Shown here piece after piece: positions 1 through 12,100 of a stretch of 59,366 nucleotides of DNA. The position numbers and the translations under genes were made by a program. The stretch comes from Elysia marginata. Lineage: Eukaryota; Mollusca; Gastropoda; Plakobranchidae. The stretch lies in contig BMAT01007787.1 in the NCBI GenBank assembly GCA_019649035.1, positions 204,178 to 263,543 of the forward strand, given 5' to 3'. The notes beneath the pieces are model-generated. The model was given only the letters and a program-made list of their open reading frames with translations. It searched no databases and was not told where the DNA came from. The number at the start of each line of letters is the position of its first letter. Positions within the stretch are counted from its first letter, which is position 1.

Positions 1-1523
1 TTTTTTTTAGTTATCTACTGTTATATCAATCTGTAAATTTATTTTAATGATGTATTCAGATATTGTCCGATGCGGATGGCTATGTTTTTGTGCTAACGTT
101 GCAGTCATTGAAAGAACTTTATTTTGTAAAAAGGAAATTTGTGTAAATGGATTAGCTAAGATGAAAACGTGTCAGAATGATTGAAACAAGAGCAGTTAAC
201 TCTGCTATTCTGTATTTGTGATAACATCGTAAAGGCCATGACAAGTAGCACACATCATGTGATGCTTGAACAATTTTCATATCACAAAAATCAGACATAA
301 CGTATATGTGTGGTTATCAACATAAAAGAATATTCACCAAAATGATTCTTAGAGTAAAATATTTTTAATGTTTCCAGCTCACCCTTATTTCATCGAGTAG
401 GCCTATAAAAAATAAATAAATCGAGCTGAAGTCGAAATGGTTAATAAATGATTAAGACTACCAAAGTTTTCATGAATGAAAAATGGATTTCAATACTCTT
501 TTTTGTTGTGTTACTGCTTTGTCATGTAGAACAACAACAACAAAATATTCGAGCTAAAATTATGTTCAATTCATTTTAATGGCACCTAATCAAAAATAAA
601 TGTCTCAACTTCGTTAAAGTTTAAACAGTTGGCAAAAATCTGTCCACTTGAGATACTTCACACTGAGTGGAAACGAAATTTAGCTTTGAGTTATCAGTAA
701 AGATTACATAAGAAAAATAAAACCAGTAATCTAAACATTTTTTCGAATTGAGCATATATTTGAATTATCGAATTATATTTCTGTAAGGAAATTATAGAAT
801 AACTATTAAGTATAGGCAAATATTCAAACAAATAACTAATACTGTCATATAACTAATACTGTCATAGAACTTTCGTTAGTACCAAAAGGTTTTCTATTCT
901 GAACAATAGATATAAACCTTTCATTGCCCTACCTATTTCCTTATTTTGTAAAGAACAATCGTATCATACCTTACTGCGTTATCATAACACCATTCAGCGT
1001 TACATGTAGCGATACGAAGGATTGGGAACAGTGTTTATTTAGTGTACGATCAGAGCATCGGATTGTTGGGTCATTAGCGATAGCTTTTGTTCCAAAAGAA
1101 AGTTACAAAAATAACTGAGAATGTATACGCAAATTACCTCGAAATACGAGTTAAATTCTATGTTGTATAAATTTTAACGGTACTATGCTGCTGAAAAAAA
1201 TTTAATAATTGCTGAACTCCGCAGTCTTTACAGCTCTATACTGAGACCCTTACGAAAACATGGTGACGGTTCCAGATCACTTCCGGTGATTACGAGTGCG
1301 TATTGCAAGCAAAGCTCATATATTGGGAACCTGGTAATTTGAATATCTTGGGAATGGACAGACACTTTTATTAAGACGATTTGGTATACAATGAACCAGG
1401 ATTATTATACTGAGACTATTTTCTGCTCTAATACTATTCTTCCTCGCGTGGTCTTTTTTGAAAATAGCAAACTTAGTAATTCTAAGGGGCCAAAGAATCA
1501 TCTATTCGGGTTTTAGGATAGTA
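1..1523. other. AT-rich sequence without recognisable gene
   Basis: This stretch is AT-rich with only short chance reading frames. I see no splice-phased coding exon, no transposon protein and no RNA gene in it. It ends at the TA dinucleotide flanking the mariner element. Confidence 0.5.
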
Positions 1524-1545
1524 TGAGGGACGTCCGAAAGGAAAC
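1524..1545 (+). repeat. mariner left terminal inverted repeat
   Basis: The sequence begins TGAGGGACGTCCGAAAGG directly after TA at 1522-1523. It pairs inversely with 2928-2949 with about two mismatches. Confidence 0.9.
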
Positions 1546-2927
1546 AGAAAAATGGGCATAACTCAAACAGCTTTAATGGTATAAATTTGAAACTCGCACA
1601 GATTTTAATGGTATAAATTTGAAACTCGCACACTTTTCTTCTACTTCTCAACGTAATTCCCGTTGAGATGAATGCATGTTTCAAGCGCGACAGCAGCGAA
1701 TAGATACCCCCTCGAAGGAAATCAAGGTCAAGATGTGCAAACCAATTCTTCAATTCAGCGACGAGGTCACATTCTGTCTCGAAAGCCATGCCTCCTAAAT
1801 GACGCTTCAAGGGTCCAAACAAATGAAAGTTAGAGGATGCGAGGTCTGGCCTGTGGGCAGGATGAGGAAGAACTTCCCAACCGTAGCGCTGCATCCATTG
1901 CTGTGTAAGATTTTCTAAATGAGGGGTCGCATTATCGTGCTCAAGCACAACACTCCTTCTTAAGAGCTCAGGCCTTATGCGACGAATTGCATAAGATCTC
2001 TGAGGTGGTCAAGAGTTCTGCAGTATTGGGCAGCATTGGTACACTGACCATACTGACCCTGTGGCAAAATGTCTAAGACTAAGAGGATCACACCTTTCGC
2101 ATTCTATAACACGGTAGCCATCACTTTAGCTGCGGACCTCTGCACTTTGAACTTTTTGGTCACAGGAGAGGATTGGTGTTTCCAAGTCACGGAGTATAGC
2201 GCTTTGGGGTATTCAGACGGGCCCAAGTTTCATAAACAGTAATCAGATTGTCAAACAGGTTACTCTTTGCTCGAAAGTCTCCTCCAGGACCCACACCAAT
2301 ATGCACCGTATCCTCATCTTTATTTGTCTTGTCGGCATCGCAGCAGTAGACGTTGTGAAATTTCAACCCTTTGAAGCTTGTGATCGCCCCTTAACATTTT
2401 TGGAACCCATCTTGCAGACACCTTTCAATATCCCAAAGTGTCATAGACTATTTCATGAACGGTACTCTTTGGAATTTCTAGTTTCAACGCAATCTCTCGT
2501 ATCTTCATCCTTCTGTCACATTTGATGAGCTAGTCAACACGAGTTGCGTTCTCCTCATTGGTCAATTTTTCGGGCGACCAGACTTTGGCTCATCTTCTAG
2601 ACTTGTTCGGCATTCTCCAAACCTTAACCAAGCACACCATTGATACACTCGAGATCTTGACATAGCACCCTACCCTTATATTTCTGCTATTTTTTTGTGA
2701 ATTTCAGAAGGTCTTATTCCTTTAGAAAAAAAAAAAACGCACAGCAGCTCTGACCTCCAGCTTTGAATAGTCTTTGGGGGTAGCCATCTTGGAATCAGTA
2801 GTGTTCAATAGTGCGTTTATTAATGATGCTGAAACTGTGCACGTGGAAAGATAATTTATTGTACTGGTTTTTCTCGTTTACAGAATTAAAAAATATGGAT
2901 TGGTTCAAGACTTATGCCTTTTTTTCG

Positions 2928-2949
2928 GTTTCTTTTCGGACGTCCCTCG
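2928..2949 (-). repeat. mariner right terminal inverted repeat
   Basis: Read on the minus strand it starts CGAGGGACGTCCGAAAAG and is followed outward by TA at 2950-2951. It is the inverted partner of 1524-1545. Confidence 0.9.
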
Positions 2950-3290
2950 TAGTTGTACTCAGCGACTCCTTCTCATAAACATAACATGCTATGAAGAATT
3001 GAAACTGTTATGGAAAAGGAAAAAAATCTTTTACACACCTCGAATATAAAACTTCGATTTGAGAGAAATTTCACCTAACCAACTTCAAGTTATGAGTTAA
3101 AATCTTACCATGCTGAAGAAGAAAAAGAAACTCACTCTTAGAAAACTTTGAATTATCAAGTTTTGATTTTGAAAGTTTCCATTGCAGTTAGGTTTTCGAG
3201 CAGGAGCAAGAGCATCCCTTTGACTCATGATCACTAACCACTGCCATATTGCCTGTAATCATTACAGGAACCCACTGCCCACTCAAGCTA

Positions 3291-3864
3291 TCAATTGTCA
3301 TTCTGAACGCGCTGCATGCCGCATTCGAAGAACTTGAACTTGCGATCCTTGACCACTGAGGAGTACATGCCGTCCCATCCCACAATCGCCATAGCCCTCG
3401 AGACATTGTAGTGAAGTGTGTGGCCCAATCTGTTTATGTGATAGTGCCAGCTGCAGTCACCTGTGATGTACGAGTAGTACAAATCCTTGCTGCACTTGAA
3501 CCTCCAAAGCCTATCTTTTTGATGAATCTTGTACCGATTTTGAACGCCTGCCATGACGTACCGGGACGGGAAGTGGTAAGTTAAGTAACCTCTACACTAT
3601 AAGGAGACCACATGCAGAGAGTGGCCCAAGCTCCACCAGGGGCCCGGCCGCAGGTGAATCGCCACCTCCTGTCACGGTAACGGAGGACGAAAATGCTGTA
3701 TAGTTTCTGCAGGATGTTTCCCACAGGACAGTTAAACGTAAAGTAAACGACTGTCTCCAGTTGTTCACGTAGGAAACGATTGCGTCTTCACTTTTGAGAG
3801 ATACTGTAAAAGCTAACACAAGAAGGGTTGGCACTCTCAGCGAGGCTGTGAACACGCGAGCCAT
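3291..3864 (-). pseudogene. dermatopontin-like protein relic, single exon, frameshifted
   Basis: On the minus strand an ATG at 3864 opens a peptide with a hydrophobic leader (MARVFTASLRVPTLLVLAF), followed by VNNWRQSF. One base of frame change later it continues TFNCPVGN and YRDRRWRFTCG. A second one-base change near 3590 leads into LTYHFPSRYVMAGVQNRY, KDRLWRFKC, GDCSWHYHINRLG and KDRKFKFFECG, and a TGA at 3291-3293. The three D-R-x-(W/F)-x-F-x-C type repeats and the cysteine pattern are those of dermatopontin, a secreted extracellular or shell matrix protein also found in gastropod shells. Total span is about 190 codons, close to the family length. No intron is visible. Two frameshifts make it a pseudogene, unless they are assembly indels in a live gene. 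An intronless layout could also mean a retrocopy, but I see no poly(A) tail. Confidence 0.72.
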
Positions 3865-6679
3865 TTCTGGTTGGCTGTTAGGGGCTTAAACATGAAAAAA
3901 AAAAATTACCTAATTAGGAATACTGATATATTAAATAGAGGCCTATGCTGTTGTTGCCGTAATGGAAAATGTCTTATAATACAACTTCTTATGAAAAAAA
4001 ATGAAAACCTGGTCCATAATTTCTATGAACTAGTTTCTCATTTTGTTGTAAGAATAACAGTACGTTTTAAGGCTTGATCTTGTGGCGAAGTTTAAGTTTA
4101 AAATTTATTATTAAAAATAAAAAAGCATTGGATGTACAGTTCTATAAACCAACTACCTGTTTCGTCGAGGCAGAAGACTTTTTTACTTTTTATCCCGTGC
4201 AGAAGTAAGCCTAGTGTAACTTTTTTTTTTTATGGAAAAAGTTTGTTTGGAGTTGTCTTCTTTATTGTTCATTTGCACAATGTGCAGCTCTTCGTATCAC
4301 CCCCTAAAATATTTTTGTAAAAACCTTGTACATTTATTCTTCGCATTTCGAAGTCCTTTTTACACAAAAAAAAGAAAAAAACGTTGGGTTTATTATCATT
4401 ACTGTTTTTATGGCAAATAAGCTATTTTCACCGAAACATGCATAGACAAATTGAAAGACCATAACCGGCTCAAAGATGAAATTATGTGATTTCTGGTATT
4501 GTCAATCTAAAATGAGAAAGTGGAAATAACAGAGAATTTAAAAAGACGGTAGTACATAGCTGTGTGCCAAAGAGACTGGCAAAATAGAAGATCCCATGTC
4601 TGAATTTCATGTCAATAAGTCAGTTTTGAAAAAACAATTTTGAAAAATTATTAAAAGCCAGCTGCCCAACCATTTTTCTTTGAGAAAGATTTTTTTATGT
4701 TTAGCGTTTTGCCATTTTAAAACTAGTAAAGACAACAAACTTGCTTGTCAGCCATCAACATGGCCATTTTTTAGGCCCAGGATCTGCCATGTAGTACAGC
4801 TTGTGTGTAATCAAATCTGGTCGTATGCGATCTGCACACATACATGTAATCACAAAAAATGATCAAAATTTTGTATACCGCATGCATACCGGATTGATTC
4901 ACATGACTCGTTTGCAACGTCTGATAAGCCCAAGATTTGATCTAGAGAAATGCAGAAAGTGATTTTTTTTTATACTCTTGTATTTCAAGAAGTAAAAACT
5001 AAAATTATTTTTGTCTACATCAGTTCATCCAGGAATGACCTCTCTAAAAACAATTGATCTAAGCTCTTATAATATTTTATTGCATAATGATAAAGGGGAG
5101 AAGGGCCAAAGAAAAAATTTCTTAGCTGAGAATTGACTTAGCCTGTATCTACTTAAGTGGAGTTAACTGTATAAATACTATTATGAAATGTTGCGATTTT
5201 TAAATTTTACCCAATACAGACCATTACCAATTTTACAATTAATATCAATTATGGCTGCATGAAAAAATCAATATTTTACAATAACTTTAAGACCTGATAA
5301 AGATAACTACAAGCAAAAATGCCAAATGTTGCCTGAATAGAAACACAAAATACAACCCCCTTTCATGCAGATAGCAACTTGTTTCAAACAAAAACATTAT
5401 AACTGGCAAGAAGTAGGACAATTTAGTCTTTCAACTTTAATAACAAACAAATAAAGGAATGGAAGAATATCTGTGTCATTGACAAGTATATAAAGATTTG
5501 CTCCCGTAGTTAAGAACACAATGAAACGGAATGATACAACAGATATAAAAAAATTGATACAAAATTACTTATAAGTTCTTTTTGTTCAAAGTATGATGCA
5601 ATAATAAGTATCCACTCCTTTTTTTTAACAGTGCATAAATAAATATTTAACTAATGGATTGTGATAAATTGGGCCAATGAGTCAAAAGGCACAAATTCTT
5701 TTTTTTTTTTTTAGTTGGAAAAAGGTCCATTTTTTTCTCTACATTTTAAATCAACAAAAGTTTTAACATATTTTCACAAAATATTGACAACTTTACAAAA
5801 CTATTTGCCTTGTTAAAACTTTGATAGATATCATGTTCAAAACAGAAACACCTTTGAAGATTAAGATTGAGACAGCCAACTCATTCACTTAGGAGGCAAG
5901 ACAATTGGATTTTATGAACCCATCACTGGATATCCAGCAGGTTACACCAATCACAGTATTATCTGTAAAGTGCCATACCAGTTTGTCTCAGAACAAGTCC
6001 TAATAACTCAGATATTTAAATTGGAAAAAAAGCATTATTTGAAAGCAGATATCTATGTTTACCTTTTACTCTTATCATATTAGTGGAAATCTCTCAGGAA
6101 TGGGCAAAACTTTTCATTCAATCCATATAAAAAGAATTGGTTTATTTACTCAGACTTTTTTTCTTCTCAAATAGAGGTATCACAGGTAATAGCATTTCTC
6201 TCCCCCTCTCATCCAATTCTTGCAAATGCACAAACACAATGTTTCTATGGGCCACAGACACCTCTTTGTGCATTCTGGGATGGCAACTTTGATTGGTGAA
6301 TATCTATCAGAAGCTTTATAATCTTTGGAGAAGTGTAAATGATGGGGAAAAGAAGGCAAATCTACTAAAGATCGTAACCTAATTTTTGATTGAAGAGAAT
6401 CGAACCTCGTTAACTATGGTCAAATTTAACAAAGCCAGAAATGAAAGAAAATAAGTCCTTACACCTAAAGAAAGTAAAATCATGAGAATTTTGCATTATC
6501 AGACTTTGATTTTCTGAGATGGCCATAGTATATCAATAAAAAGTAAAACCCCACCATTCCAGAGAATTGTACAAGTTCCAAGCAGTTTTAATGTTTGGAA
6601 ACACAGCTTTTTTTCTTTTAAAGGATCCGGTATAGCTAAGCTTTTTAACCAGGCATTCACCATTTTTCTTGACTTACTT
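3865..6679. other. AT-rich intergenic sequence
   Basis: Only short chance reading frames and poly(A)/poly(T) runs are seen. A segment at about 5655-5903 resembles the MITE at 11043-11266 (shared AAAACAGAAACAC block and a right end resembling CAAGACA), so a decayed member of that family is likely here. Confidence 0.45.
5655..5903. mobile_element. probable decayed copy of the TGTCT MITE family
   Basis: The left part reads GGGCCAATGAGTC and the right part CAACTCATTCACTTAGG then GGCAAGACA, which are inverted versions of one another. The internal block CAAAACAGAAACACCTTTGA matches the same place in the MITE at 11043-11266. The outer ends are too eroded for a target-site duplication to be read. 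Confidence 0.45.
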
Positions 6680-7690
6680 GACTTAGTGCCGTGGCGCATC
6701 CCAGTTCTCTGTCTGCGACGCTTCAGCAGCTCTCTCTATCTTTACCGTCATTTCATGCCACTGCCTTCAATCTTGTGCGAGTGCAGTGATCTTATCCAGC
6801 TCATCAGATGAATGGAGTCTGATTTCAAGGTCAATCTGTGCGAGGTCTCTGTTGAGGACTGTTGGAAGTGTTGTTCTTGGTCTTCCCCTGTGGTTTTTGC
6901 CACATTGAATGAAATATGCACGAGTTGCTTTGTCAGCGGGAATGTCTCTGTGTCTCCGCAAGATATGTCCAAATAATTTCCAGCGAGATTCAAGTATTTG
7001 CAGTGATAGTGTTTTTTTTTACATTTTTTGTAGAGTGACTTATTTGTGATTTTGACCGGGAATTTTATGTTCAGGATCTATTTCAATTGCTTTCGATGAA
7101 ATGCGTTTAGTTTTTCTTCCTCTGTATGAGTTAGAGCCCATGTGCTGCAGTTATATAGCAGGATAGATTTTACCAATGATTTATAGAGAATAACCTTTGT
7201 TGCAGTTTTGATTTTGTTGTCTTTTAACCACAGATTGTTTAGCCTGCTGAGAGCTGTGAAGGAGAGCTGCTTTCTTCGTTCTATGTCCTCATTGTCGTCA
7301 ATGAGCGAGCCTACCTTTTTCACTTTTTTCCAGTCTTCTTCACTTTTTAATAGTAATGTGAACTCAGTTTTGTCAGTGTTCACTTTGAGTTGATATTTTT
7401 CAAGTGTCTCTTGGATTTTGGCGATATTGGCGTAGTCATGCCCGATAAAGTCGACGTCGTCGGCATAAGCTATCTCACTTGGAATTTCCCTACCATAAGA
7501 GGAATTTGGTTCGGGTAGAGTGGTTCGAATATCTCTGAGAGCGTTTTCTAAGTAGATGGTGAATAGTACTGGGCTCAGGCTGTCTCCTTGGGGAGTGCCG
7601 ACATTGCTCATGAAAGGCATTGCTTTTGAAGAGCCATTTATTTTTGTGTTAATTTCTGTATTGCTCAGCAAGATTTTTCTTAGTTGTAAA
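6680..7690 (-). mobile_element. RTE-type LINE fragment (reverse transcriptase, C-terminal half)
   Basis: The minus strand carries a long open stretch (7671-7078) with the reverse transcriptase signatures GTPQGDSLSPVLFTIYLE and the catalytic AYADDVDFIG box, then the thumb region with YNCSTWALT. After a frame change near 7020 it continues with KLFGHILRRHRDIPADKATR and GRPRTTLPT around 6960-6860, then the C terminus near 6690. This matches the RT and C-terminal tail of RTE/Proto2-like non-LTR elements. The endonuclease and the first RT motifs are missing, as expected of 5' truncation, and frames are broken. It lies downstream of the ABHD6 stop, in the same orientation, possibly within that gene's 3' UTR or just beyond it. 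Confidence 0.85.
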
Positions 7691-7699
7691 AAATGAGAA

Positions 7700-9007
7700 G
7701 TGCTGATGGTTTCTGTTGTATATCGTTTCAGGGATGTAAATGACCCTTAGAAAAGATCTGAACACGGCTTGCCAAACATAACTCAACAAATTTCAGAAAA
7801 TACTCTGAAACCCTTTGGAAAAAAATCTAAAGTAAGATGAAATTTAAAAGATTTATGTCTCTGTAATTTGAAGTTTGGACTAAGCAAAATAATATTGGTA
7901 GCGACAAAGCTATAAAATCATTTCAATTTTCATACCCCTCTAGAAATTGGATTCCTTTTTTTTTATTTTATGAAATAAAAACAAATTTTCATCTATTTCT
8001 CTTACCATATTAAGTGAAATCCTTTGGGAATGAATAAAAGTATTGAAGCCATAGATTTATAAATGTAATTTTTAAAAATAAAAAATAGGAAAAAAAACAT
8101 AGTGTTGTTAAATTTGAATAGAATTTAGCTATTTGATATTCCCCCTGTCAAAAGGACTGGTTGAGATACATGTAGCAAATTTCAATTCTAAAATCAAATT
8201 CTAAAAACCCAACCACAACACATACACATAGTTCATTATCTTGGAAAAACAACAAAAATGCCACAGCCCTCATATTTCTTGTAACTTAAACAAAACTTAA
8301 AACATTAATGAACATGCAAGCAATCTATTTTTTCTCCTTCAAACTTCTTGAAAGTTGCATGGGATAAAACAAAAACCAGTCTTTAAAAAAAACACATGCT
8401 TTTCTAAGCGAGAAAACAAGAATTCAAACAGATGGCCAACAGATCCTCTACTTAAATATATTACTGCCACCCATTATTTTGATGGTTCATGGTTGTAAAT
8501 GATGAAATACACAGTAAACCCTATATAAGCCAAGAAATTCTTCTGCCAAATATTGACTCTTTGATAGAAACTATCAATTTTCTCAATGTAGGTATCATTG
8601 CAAACAATGCTTTATCTTTTTCAAATCAATTAAAACAAAATCTCTACTTTCATGCAATATCCATCTCACCCAATAATAACTTTCCTTACATAAACATTAA
8701 CCACAAAATGCATTAAAAAATTGGTTAAATAAAAAACCATGCACCTCTCTATAGAAGGATTTCATGACAAAATGCTTTATATGGATCTATTTTTAAAATT
8801 GCTTTATACTTCATGAGAATATTTTCATATTTTCTTTAGGTTAAAGATATCATTTTCTTCACATATGGTAATATTGCAGCCAAAGCGCTGATATAATTCC
8901 AAAGGCAAAGAATAAAAATTCCACAGCTTTTTCTCAGCTTTTTTAAGAGCCTTATGATATATTTTGCCACAAGTTCCTGGTAGATGATTTCTATGTAATA
9001 TTTACTC
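7700..9007. other. ABHD6: AT-rich region downstream of ABHD6; probable 3' UTR
   Basis: This region follows the ABHD6 stop codon in the sense of that gene. Several TTTATT strings (AATAAA on the minus strand) occur, so a polyadenylation site is possible but cannot be picked. A block at 7985-8065 resembles 6060-6140 (shared patterns CATATTA-GTGGAAATC and GGAATG-AAAA), a diverged direct repeat on either side of the RTE fragment. Confidence 0.35.
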
Positions 9008-9175
9008 TTAATCTTCTTTCCTACTCTCTCCCTCCCTGTAAAAATTGATGATGTATTTTGCTAAAGCACCAGGTCTGTCTATGTGTATTGCATGTCCGCA
9101 TCTCTCAATGATGTCCATGTGACAACAGTCACCTAGCTTAGACTGTAGCAGCTCTGCCCCACTAACGTGAAGGAC
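9008..9175 (-). CDS. ABHD6: ABHD6 coding exon 8 (catalytic His, stop)
   Basis: Acceptor CACCAG|GTCCTT. It encodes VLHVSGAELLQSKLGDC then IIERCGHAIHIDRPGALAK, holding His313, and ends in a polar tail EGESRKED and TAA at 9008-9010. Confidence 0.93.
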   Translation of the reverse strand, partial: VLHVSGAELLQSKLGDCCHMDIIERCGHAIHIDRPGALAKYIINFYREGESRKED

Positions 9176-12100
9176 CTGGTGAGAATATGATTGATCATTG
9201 AAAATAATGATTCACAGTTTTTATCGATGAGTTTATATCATTAAGATTTGTGATTAAAAAAAAATTGCTACATTGGTTATCTTTTTGCCGCATGAACTTA
9301 TACCAAGCATCTCTTTGTTGCATGGTAATCTCATCGACAGACCCCTCTGAATCCAGTGACAGATTATTTAAATTTTTACCTAATATGGCTTAGGTGCCTG
9401 ATTGCAGCAGATTTCTGGGTTTTCATAATTAAAAATTTCACGATTTTTACCTACAGAATGTTCGTGAAATAGTGCTGGCAACTCCGGGGAGGAATTTTTT
9501 TATTCATTTTTTTTTTTTTTTTTTTTTTGGGGGGGGGGGTACTAGTAGAAATTAAGAAGATGGGTTTGAATCTTTCACACAGTCTGAGTCAAAGTGACAC
9601 TTATCAAAGCCAGTATAACATAACCATTTTTATATAATGAGCATATGCCATGCATAAAAAAAATATACCTATGATTGTCTTCGTGCTGAAATGAATACAT
9701 AGTTGAACAGACTATAAAAAAAGAGTTTGTGTTGCAGAATTTGTTTCTGTTAAGAAGAAAGCTTCAAGTCATTTTCCTTGTAAAGGGATGATTCTTAGAA
9801 AAGAGAGCAGAAAGAAAATTTCAACAATAATACTTCTGTTGGACTATAGGAGAAATCAATGTAAAAAGGCGTTGGCTTTAAATTGAATTTGGTTATATTT
9901 CTATTACTAGGCCGGGGACAGTTACAGAGCCCAGCGTCTCCATTACTAGTACAGTCCAGTTGGAATATATTGAACTCTTTGGGGAAAAATTTTAACCTAA
10001 AATTATTTGAAAAACGAATTGTCAGTGTACATTACAGAAGGGGGATAAAATCAGTAATCTGAGTATAGTTTAGACTGAGCAAATATCTTAATTGAGTTCG
10101 AATTATATGGACTCGAGTAACAAGTAAAACGACTTTGGTGTCTTTCTACATTTCTTTCTGACACCTACCTCATCATTTTGACCCCATATGAGCTGAGAAG
10201 GGACTGTAATTTTGTGGGCCATTTTCTCCAGATGATCCAGCTTGTTCACTGTGGTCAGAGATCTGAATACTGGTTGAAGAAAATATTAAAACATATCTCC
10301 TGAACCTGAATAGGTCAATGACTTAAATACTTTATATGCTTGCTTTGACTCTCATGATTTTACATAGACAAAGCTAAGTCTGAACTCAAAGAATAAATCA
10401 CCAATGAGTATGACAGTCAGGATATCACTTACTCAAATATATATAAATAAGGCATGAGGACCGCACAGGCTCAGTGCTAAACATGGAAATGTTGCTCCAA
10501 TAAGCTGGCAGAAATTTTTACCTGTACTTTAATCCACCTATGAGTTCAATGGTCATCCTAAGATTAAGGAAAACAGCTGAAGTTATACCAGTGCCCAAGC
10601 ACAGTAAAACTTAGTCAATAAATGATCTAAGACAAGTTGCCCTCTTCTCAGCCGTAATGGAAATATTTGAGAATTTTATTTTTGAAACTACCTGTAATAA
10701 GAGGTCTAAGAACAACTTGACCCCTCTTCAGTTTGCATACAAGGCAAAAAGAAATGTTGAGGTTGCATGTTTACTTTTTACTAACAACATATTGAAACAC
10801 CTCTAAAAAATGTAACACTGTGTTTACATCCTATTGATTTCTCATCTTTATTTTAAAAAATCAACCAACACAATATGGTCTTGAGATTAAAAGATCTGAC
10901 TGTTAGGTAATAGGATCATTGCATGGGTACTAGAGTTCTTGACACCAAGACAAAAGTTTGTGAAAATAAATGGTGGTTTTTCCTAATTGTTACAAATAAC
11001 CATAGGCTTGCGCTACGGGTGTTTACTTTCACCAACATTATATGTCTCGTATCCAGGGTGAATGAGTCGCAAGTGGGAAATTCCTTTATGAGAAAGTGAT
11101 ATTGAAAGTTTTATTTTTTTTCAATATTTTAAACAAAAATTTAATAATATCTTCCCTCAAAAAAATGAAAATTAATGAAAATTTTTACGCTTAGAAGCTT
11201 CAAAAACAGAAACACTTTAAAGGTGAAAATTGCAAAATCTGACTTATTCACCCAGGATGCCAGACATATGCAGTTTGTACATATATGACTACAGGAGTCA
11301 AAACAATACCAAAATACTAAATAAGTTTGCTGACTATTTAATCAGTCATGGGTCACTTTACCACTCCAAAGATTGTTATTTTGAAGAAGAGAGATAATCT
11401 TTCACTTAAGAATAACCAAGAACTCTATACACCTGCTTGACATTAATGATGAATCAGTTGAAACCAAGGGTTCTTATAAGTATTTAGATTTCACTATTGA
11501 CAATAAACTTAACTGGCATGCCCATGTTTATGCTTTCTGCAACAAATTGAACAGAAGGCCGCTTTTCCTCCGAAAAATATACATGTAGTCTTTTTATGTG
11601 GATGAAAATTCTAAAAATTTTCTATTAAGCCCTGATTCAGAGTGTTATTACATTTGGCATAAGTTGTTGGAATGGGAACGTCACAGAAAGAGACAAACAA
11701 AGGATAAATAGATCCATAAAAAAGCTAGGAAATGTGTGTGTGTGTGTGTGGGTTTGTGTTGATGAGGAGCTGACACTTGTAAATAACCTACGAAATAAAC
11801 ACTTCATGACGAAGGCATTTAATATTGAAAATGATCCATGCCACCTCTTTAGAACACATAACAAATTTCAGGAAGATCACAAAGAATTATTACTATCCAA
11901 AGCAAAACAGTACAATACAAAATATTTTTGTTTCTGCAACACCTTAAAAACTGTCTGAATAAAAAAATCTTATCTTTATTAGTAGTGCTATACACCATTG
12001 ACAGTGATAATTGGCACCAGCCCTTAGCGCCTGCCTAATTTCTAGTAGTTCAAAAGCAAGAAATTATGCACAAAATATGTGTTTATAAAAAAAGATATTG

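Larger units (their letters stand above)
1524..2949 (-). mobile_element. mariner-type DNA transposon, inactive
   Basis: This is a 1426-bp element bounded by near-identical inverted termini (left TGAGGGACGTCCGAAA, inverted copy at the right starting CGAGGGACGTCCGAAA), each flanked by TA, the Tc1/mariner target-site duplication. The minus strand encodes a mariner transposase. The C-terminal part is open from 1948 to 1502 and shows HDNATPH, then LPHPAHRPDLASSNFHLFGP and LKRHLGG. Upstream frames hold the N-terminal match WCAWLRFGECRTSLEDEP near 2600 and VYETWARLNTP near 2240, but are broken by several stops and frameshifts. Counting from the Asp of HDN, the third catalytic position of the DD34D triad falls on the Asn of SSNFHLF, so the enzyme would be dead even if the frame were restored. 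It is a fossil copy, well preserved at its ends. Confidence 0.93.
10490..11960 (+). mobile_element. Rex1/L2-like LINE fragment, decayed and interrupted by a MITE
   Basis: Plus-strand frames carry scattered reverse transcriptase blocks. They are RQVALFSAVMEIFENF and LTPLQFAYKAKRNVEVACLL (10630-10790), a relic of the VLSP-LF block just before 11040, KFADYLISHGSL near 11330, SYKYLDFTIDNKLNWHAHVY near 11490 and the tail KAFNIENDPCHLF (11815-11855). The order is that of a Rex1/L2-like RT with its C-terminal tail. Stops and frameshifts are frequent. The insert at 11043-11266 splits the RT just before the position of its catalytic ADD motif, which itself reads ADY here. Confidence 0.78.

Noticed and set aside
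924-1118. 64-codon plus-strand frame near the left edge
   Set aside because: Too short, no signal or family pattern, and AT-rich context; treated as chance.
2301-2525. 74-codon frame with a hydrophobic start resembling a signal peptide
   Set aside because: It is antisense to the mariner transposase inside the element.
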